A DNA stretch of 64,000 nt from Paenirhodobacter enshiensis (GTDB lineage: Bacteria; Pseudomonadota; Alphaproteobacteria; Rhodobacterales; Rhodobacteraceae), in assembly GCF_000740785.1 (NCBI RefSeq), contig NZ_JFZB01000007.1, positions 62,001 to 126,000 on the forward strand, in the 5' to 3' direction. Numbering within the stretch: the stretch's first letter is position 1; every line of letters begins with the position of its first letter. The notes beneath the pieces were generated by a model that was given only the letters and a program-made list of their open reading frames with translations, ran no database searches and was not told where the DNA came from. Both the position numbers and the translations under genes were made by a program. This document shows positions 61,437 through 64,000 of this stretch, piece after piece.

Positions 61437-63188
61437 ATGCAAAACGCACGTCATGTCGAGGAGATCGGACAGGTTCTTGAAGGCGGTCAGACCGGGCGGG
61501 ACAGTGTTGTCTCTGCCTCATGGCGGCGCTGTGTCGAGCTTTACGGCATGGATCCGATGCGCTCGGATCCGGCCCATATCGTGACCGAGACCGAGCTTCG
61601 CGATCATCGCAAGCAGGCCGAATGGCTGATCGCGGCGGCGCGCTCGGGGTTGCAGTCGCTGTTTCGGCAGGTCGCGGGGCAGAATTACGTGCTGTTGCTC
61701 GCCGATGCCAAGGGGGTCTGCGTCGACTTCTTCGGCGACGAGCTGTTTACCGAGGATCTGCGCCGCTCGGGCCTTTATCTCGGGTCGAACTGGTCGGAGA
61801 ATCTGGCCGGAACCTGCGGAGTGGGGGCCTGCATCGTCACTGAGGAGCCGGTGACCGTGCATCAGGACGATCACTTCGGCAATGCGCATGTCGCGCTGTC
61901 GTGCACGGCGGCGCCGATCTTCGACAGTCTCGGCCAGCTCGCGGCGGTGCTCGATATCTCGCTGTTGCGCTCGCCCGCGCCGAAGACCAGTCAGAGCCTT
62001 GCGATGAGTCTGGTGACGGCGGCGGCGCGGCGCGTCGAGATGGCCAATCTGATGGCCGAGAGCCCGCGCGACTGGGTGTTGCGCCTGTCGTCGAGCCCCG
62101 AGTTCCTCGATGTCGATCCCGAGGCCGCGGTGCGCCTCGACGGGGCGGGGCGGGTGCTCGGCTATACCCGCGCGGCGCGGCGGTTGTTTCCCGAGGGCGG
62201 CACCATCCTCGGACGCCGGATCGACGAGGTTCTTGGCGTCGGCGTCGACGATCTGCCCGATCTGATGCGCGACCGCCCGACCGAGGAGCGGGTGATCGAG
62301 ACCCGCGATGGCGGCGCGCTGTTCGGCCATGCCATCGCGCCCAAGGCGCCGCGCCAGACCCATCAGAAGATGCGTCAGGGCGGGGCGCTTGCGGGGCTGA
62401 CAGGGGGCGATCCGGCGATGGCGCGGCTGCTCGATCAGGCCGAGCGGCTGGCCCCCGGCTCCGTGCCCTTGCTGATCTCGGGCGAGACCGGGACCGGCAA
62501 GGCCCGGCTGGCGCGCGCGATCCACATGAGCGGCAAGGCGGCGGGATTTCTCAGCCTCGACTGCGCCGGGTTGAGTGCCGGCGCACTGGAAGAGGCCTGT
62601 GCTGCGGCCAGCGGGCCGGCGACGCTGCTGTTGCGCCGGATCGAGGATCTGAGCCCCGGGACCGCCACCGCGCTGAGCGGGCTGCTCGATCGCCGCCCCG
62701 ATTTGCGCCCGGTGTCGACGAGTTGCCTCGACCCGGCAAGGATTGCCCTGCCGCGGCCGCTGTTTCACCGGCTGGCAGGCTGCGTGCTGAGCGTGCCGCC
62801 GCTGCGGCTGCGGCGCGATATGGACTGGCTGATCTCGCGCCATCTGCGTCGCCATGGCGCCGACACGATCCGGCTGTCGCCTGCGGCCCGGGCCGAGCTG
62901 TTGGGGCGCAGCTGGCCGGGCAATATCCGCGAACTGGAACAGGCCCTCGATGTCGCGGCGGCGCTTTGCGTCGGGCCGGTGATCGACCTGCCCGACCTGC
63001 CGGGGCCGGTCGGGTCCGATGCCGGGGCAGGGCAGACGCCCCCGGGGTCCGTCGACCCGTGGGAGGGGCTTGAACAGGTGCTGGCGGCCTGCGAGTGGAA
63101 CATGGCCCGCGCCGCGCGCCGGTTCGGGGTCAACCGCTCGACCATCCTGCGCCGGATCCGGGCGAGCGGGTTGCAGCCGCCCGGCTGA
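61437..63188 (+). CDS. AcoR-like GAF/AAA+/Fis regulator with degenerate AAA+ domain
   Basis: A 583-residue regulator with the AcoR layout: N-terminal GAF region (about 60-190, FGNAHVALSCTAAPIFDSLGQLAAVLDIS), a PAS-like part, an AAA+ domain (from about 330) and a C-terminal Fis helix-turn-helix (AARRFGVNRSTILRRIRASG). Walker A GETGTGKA (349-356) is present, but the following segment runs from SLDCAGLSAGALEEACAAASG straight to PATLLLRRIEDL: the GAFTGA loop and normal Walker B Asp-Glu are missing. It probably cannot activate sigma-54 and may work with the housekeeping sigma factor. It precedes an FAD monooxygenase gene. Confidence 0.88.
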   Translation: MQNARHVEEIGQVLEGGQTGRDSVVSASWRRCVELYGMDPMRSDPAHIVTETELRDHRKQAEWLIAAARSGLQSLFRQVAGQNYVLLLADAKGVCVDFFGDELFTEDLRRSGLYLGSNWSENLAGTCGVGACIVTEEPVTVHQDDHFGNAHVALSCTAAPIFDSLGQLAAVLDISLLRSPAPKTSQSLAMSLVTAAARRVEMANLMAESPRDWVLRLSSSPEFLDVDPEAAVRLDGAGRVLGYTRAARRLFPEGGTILGRRIDEVLGVGVDDLPDLMRDRPTEERVIETRDGGALFGHAIAPKAPRQTHQKMRQGGALAGLTGGDPAMARLLDQAERLAPGSVPLLISGETGTGKARLARAIHMSGKAAGFLSLDCAGLSAGALEEACAAASGPATLLLRRIEDLSPGTATALSGLLDRRPDLRPVSTSCLDPARIALPRPLFHRLAGCVLSVPPLRLRRDMDWLISRHLRRHGADTIRLSPAARAELLGRSWPGNIRELEQALDVAAALCVGPVIDLPDLPGPVGSDAGAGQTPPGSVDPWEGLEQVLAACEWNMARAARRFGVNRSTILRRIRASGLQPPG

Positions 63189-63202
63189 TCCGTTGCGCCG
63201 CC

Positions 63203-63216
63203 GTTGCGCGCGCAAC
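63203..63216. promoter_or_regulatory. candidate operator GTTGCGCGCGCAAC
   Basis: A perfect 14-base palindrome between the regulator and the monooxygenase, with a related TTGCGC half-site ten bases upstream. Placed 114 bases before the start codon, suitable for an upstream activator. Linking it to the neighbouring regulator is inference. Confidence 0.5.
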
Positions 63217-63242
63217 ATCGCGGGCCCTGCCGTTCAAAACAT

Positions 63243-63274
63243 GCCGATGAAATGTGCAAATTGCATGGATCGGC
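63243..63274. promoter_or_regulatory. dyad region upstream of the monooxygenase
   Basis: GCCGAT (63243) and ATCGGC (63269) enclose TGCAA-A-TTGCA (63255-63265). The nested dyads lie 56-87 bases before the start and could be a regulator site or an RNA hairpin. Confidence 0.4.
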
Positions 63275-63329
63275 GGCCGATTCGACAGCGATACTTCCCT
63301 CGGAGGCACATGCAGAGGGAGGAGATGCA

Positions 63330-64000
63330 ATGCTTGACTCGACGGTTGTCAACCAGACCCAGGAGGTCCTCGACAGTCTGAACGACGCGCTGGCGCAGGG
63401 AGATATCGAGCGCGCCGCGGCGCTGTTCGCCACCGACAGCTATTGGCGCGATCTGGTCGCGGTGAGCTGGAACCTGAAGACGGTCGAAGGCCCCGCCGGG
63501 GTCGCCGATCTGCTGAGCCATCAGCTGGCCCACACCCGGCCGGGCAATTTCACGATCCAGCCCGGAGAGGTCCCCGCCGAGGAGGGCGGCGTGGTCACGG
63601 CCTGGATCACTTTCGAGACCGCGGTGGGCCGCGGCTGGGGCCTGATGCGGCTGCGCGACGGCAAGATCTGGACCTTGCTGACGGCGCTGCAGGAGCTGAA
63701 GGGCTTCGAGGAGCCGCGCGGCACCCGTCGCCCGATGGGCGCCGAGCATGGCGCGCGCAAGGATCGCAGCTCGTGGAAGGAGCGGCGCGAGGCGGAACAG
63801 GCGGAGCTCGGCATCACCACGCAGCCCTATGCGCTGATCGTCGGCGGCGGGCAGGGCGGCATCGCGCTCGGCGCGCGGTTGCGCCAGATGGGGGTGCCGG
63901 CGATCGTGCTCGACAAGCATGACCGGCCCGGCGATCAGTGGCGCTCGCGCTACAAGTCGCTGTGTCTGCATGACCCGATCTGGTATGATCATCTGCCCTA
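63330..64000 (+). CDS. NTF2-like/FAD-dependent monooxygenase (3' truncated)
   Basis: The first 223 residues of a larger flavoprotein; the frame is open at the window edge. Residues 1-125 form an NTF2/SnoaL-like domain (VVNQTQEVLDSLNDALAQGDIERAAALFATDSYWRDLVAVSWNLKTVEG). After a linker, the FAD Rossmann motif YALIVGGGQGGIALGARLRQMGV (glycines 172-177), then VLDKHDRPGDQWRSRYKSLCLHDPIWYDHLP, the start of a flavin-containing (Baeyer-Villiger/YUCCA-like) monooxygenase. GAGGGAGGAG precedes the ATG. Probably the target of the AcoR-like regulator. Confidence 0.85.
   Translation, partial: MLDSTVVNQTQEVLDSLNDALAQGDIERAAALFATDSYWRDLVAVSWNLKTVEGPAGVADLLSHQLAHTRPGNFTIQPGEVPAEEGGVVTAWITFETAVGRGWGLMRLRDGKIWTLLTALQELKGFEEPRGTRRPMGAEHGARKDRSSWKERREAEQAELGITTQPYALIVGGGQGGIALGARLRQMGVPAIVLDKHDRPGDQWRSRYKSLCLHDPIWYDHLP

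Noticed and set aside
63189-63329. A sigma-54 (-24/-12) promoter before the monooxygenase
   Set aside because: No GG-N10-GC element with suitable context was found, in line with the missing GAFTGA loop.

Overview
The window (64 kb, very GC-rich, strong third-position GC bias) looks like a chromosomal segment of an alphaproteobacterium of the Rhodobacterales (Rhodobacteraceae/Paracoccaceae, Rhodobacter-like). The evidence is a complete RcGTA-type gene transfer agent (GTA) head-tail cluster between mltG and cysE, the DUF2484 gene after murC, a pyruvate dehydrogenase E1 beta with its own lipoyl domain, and a repeated extragenic palindrome containing GATATTT and AAGCCGAAAG blocks. The first gene (mraY) is cut at its 5' end and the last (an FAD monooxygenase) at its 3' end.

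Layout. 1-7.8 kb: peptidoglycan precursor and division genes (mraY, murD, ftsW, murG, murC, DUF2484) with an L-lactate dehydrogenase gene on the opposite strand between murD and ftsW; the murB expected next is absent. 7.8-15.2 kb: a small chorismate-lyase-like gene, then fatty-acid synthesis (fabD, fabG, acpP, fabF) and mltG, with a DUF2726 gene and a WrbA-like flavoprotein interspersed. 15.3-29.6 kb: the GTA structural operon g1-g15, all 17 reading frames intact, with a promoter, an 18-bp dyad on its -35 box and a terminator-like hairpin in the leader; a second terminator-like hairpin lies between g2 and g3. 29.6-37.0 kb: cysE, then leftward pdhA-pdhB-pdhC, ftsB, class I fba and pgk. 37.1-48.5 kb: two cyclophilins, two peptidoglycan enzymes, lpxD with a dedicated ACP and ketosynthase, an IalB-like protein, a HerA-type ATPase and typA. 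48.7-51.2 kb: two YitT membrane proteins, a DUF2798 protein and a SleB-like lipoprotein.

51.5-61.1 kb is an iron-acquisition island: a CeuE/FatB-like binding protein, two FecCD permeases and an ATPase in one overlapping operon; then a Fiu-like TonB receptor followed by piuC, a Sel1-repeat protein and an alpha-hydroxy-acid oxidase, the last three overlapping by 4 bases; and a divergent siderophore-interacting (ferric reductase) protein. Together they could import a catecholate-type ferric siderophore and release or chemically process its iron. 61.4-64 kb holds an AcoR-like activator lacking the sigma-54 GAFTGA loop, followed by an NTF2-like/FAD monooxygenase with a GC palindrome in its promoter region.

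The most interesting points are the control elements of the GTA operon, the PiuC/Sel1/hydroxy-acid oxidase unit, and the degenerate AcoR regulator with its candidate operator. No tRNA, rRNA, CRISPR array, integrase or insertion sequence was seen.
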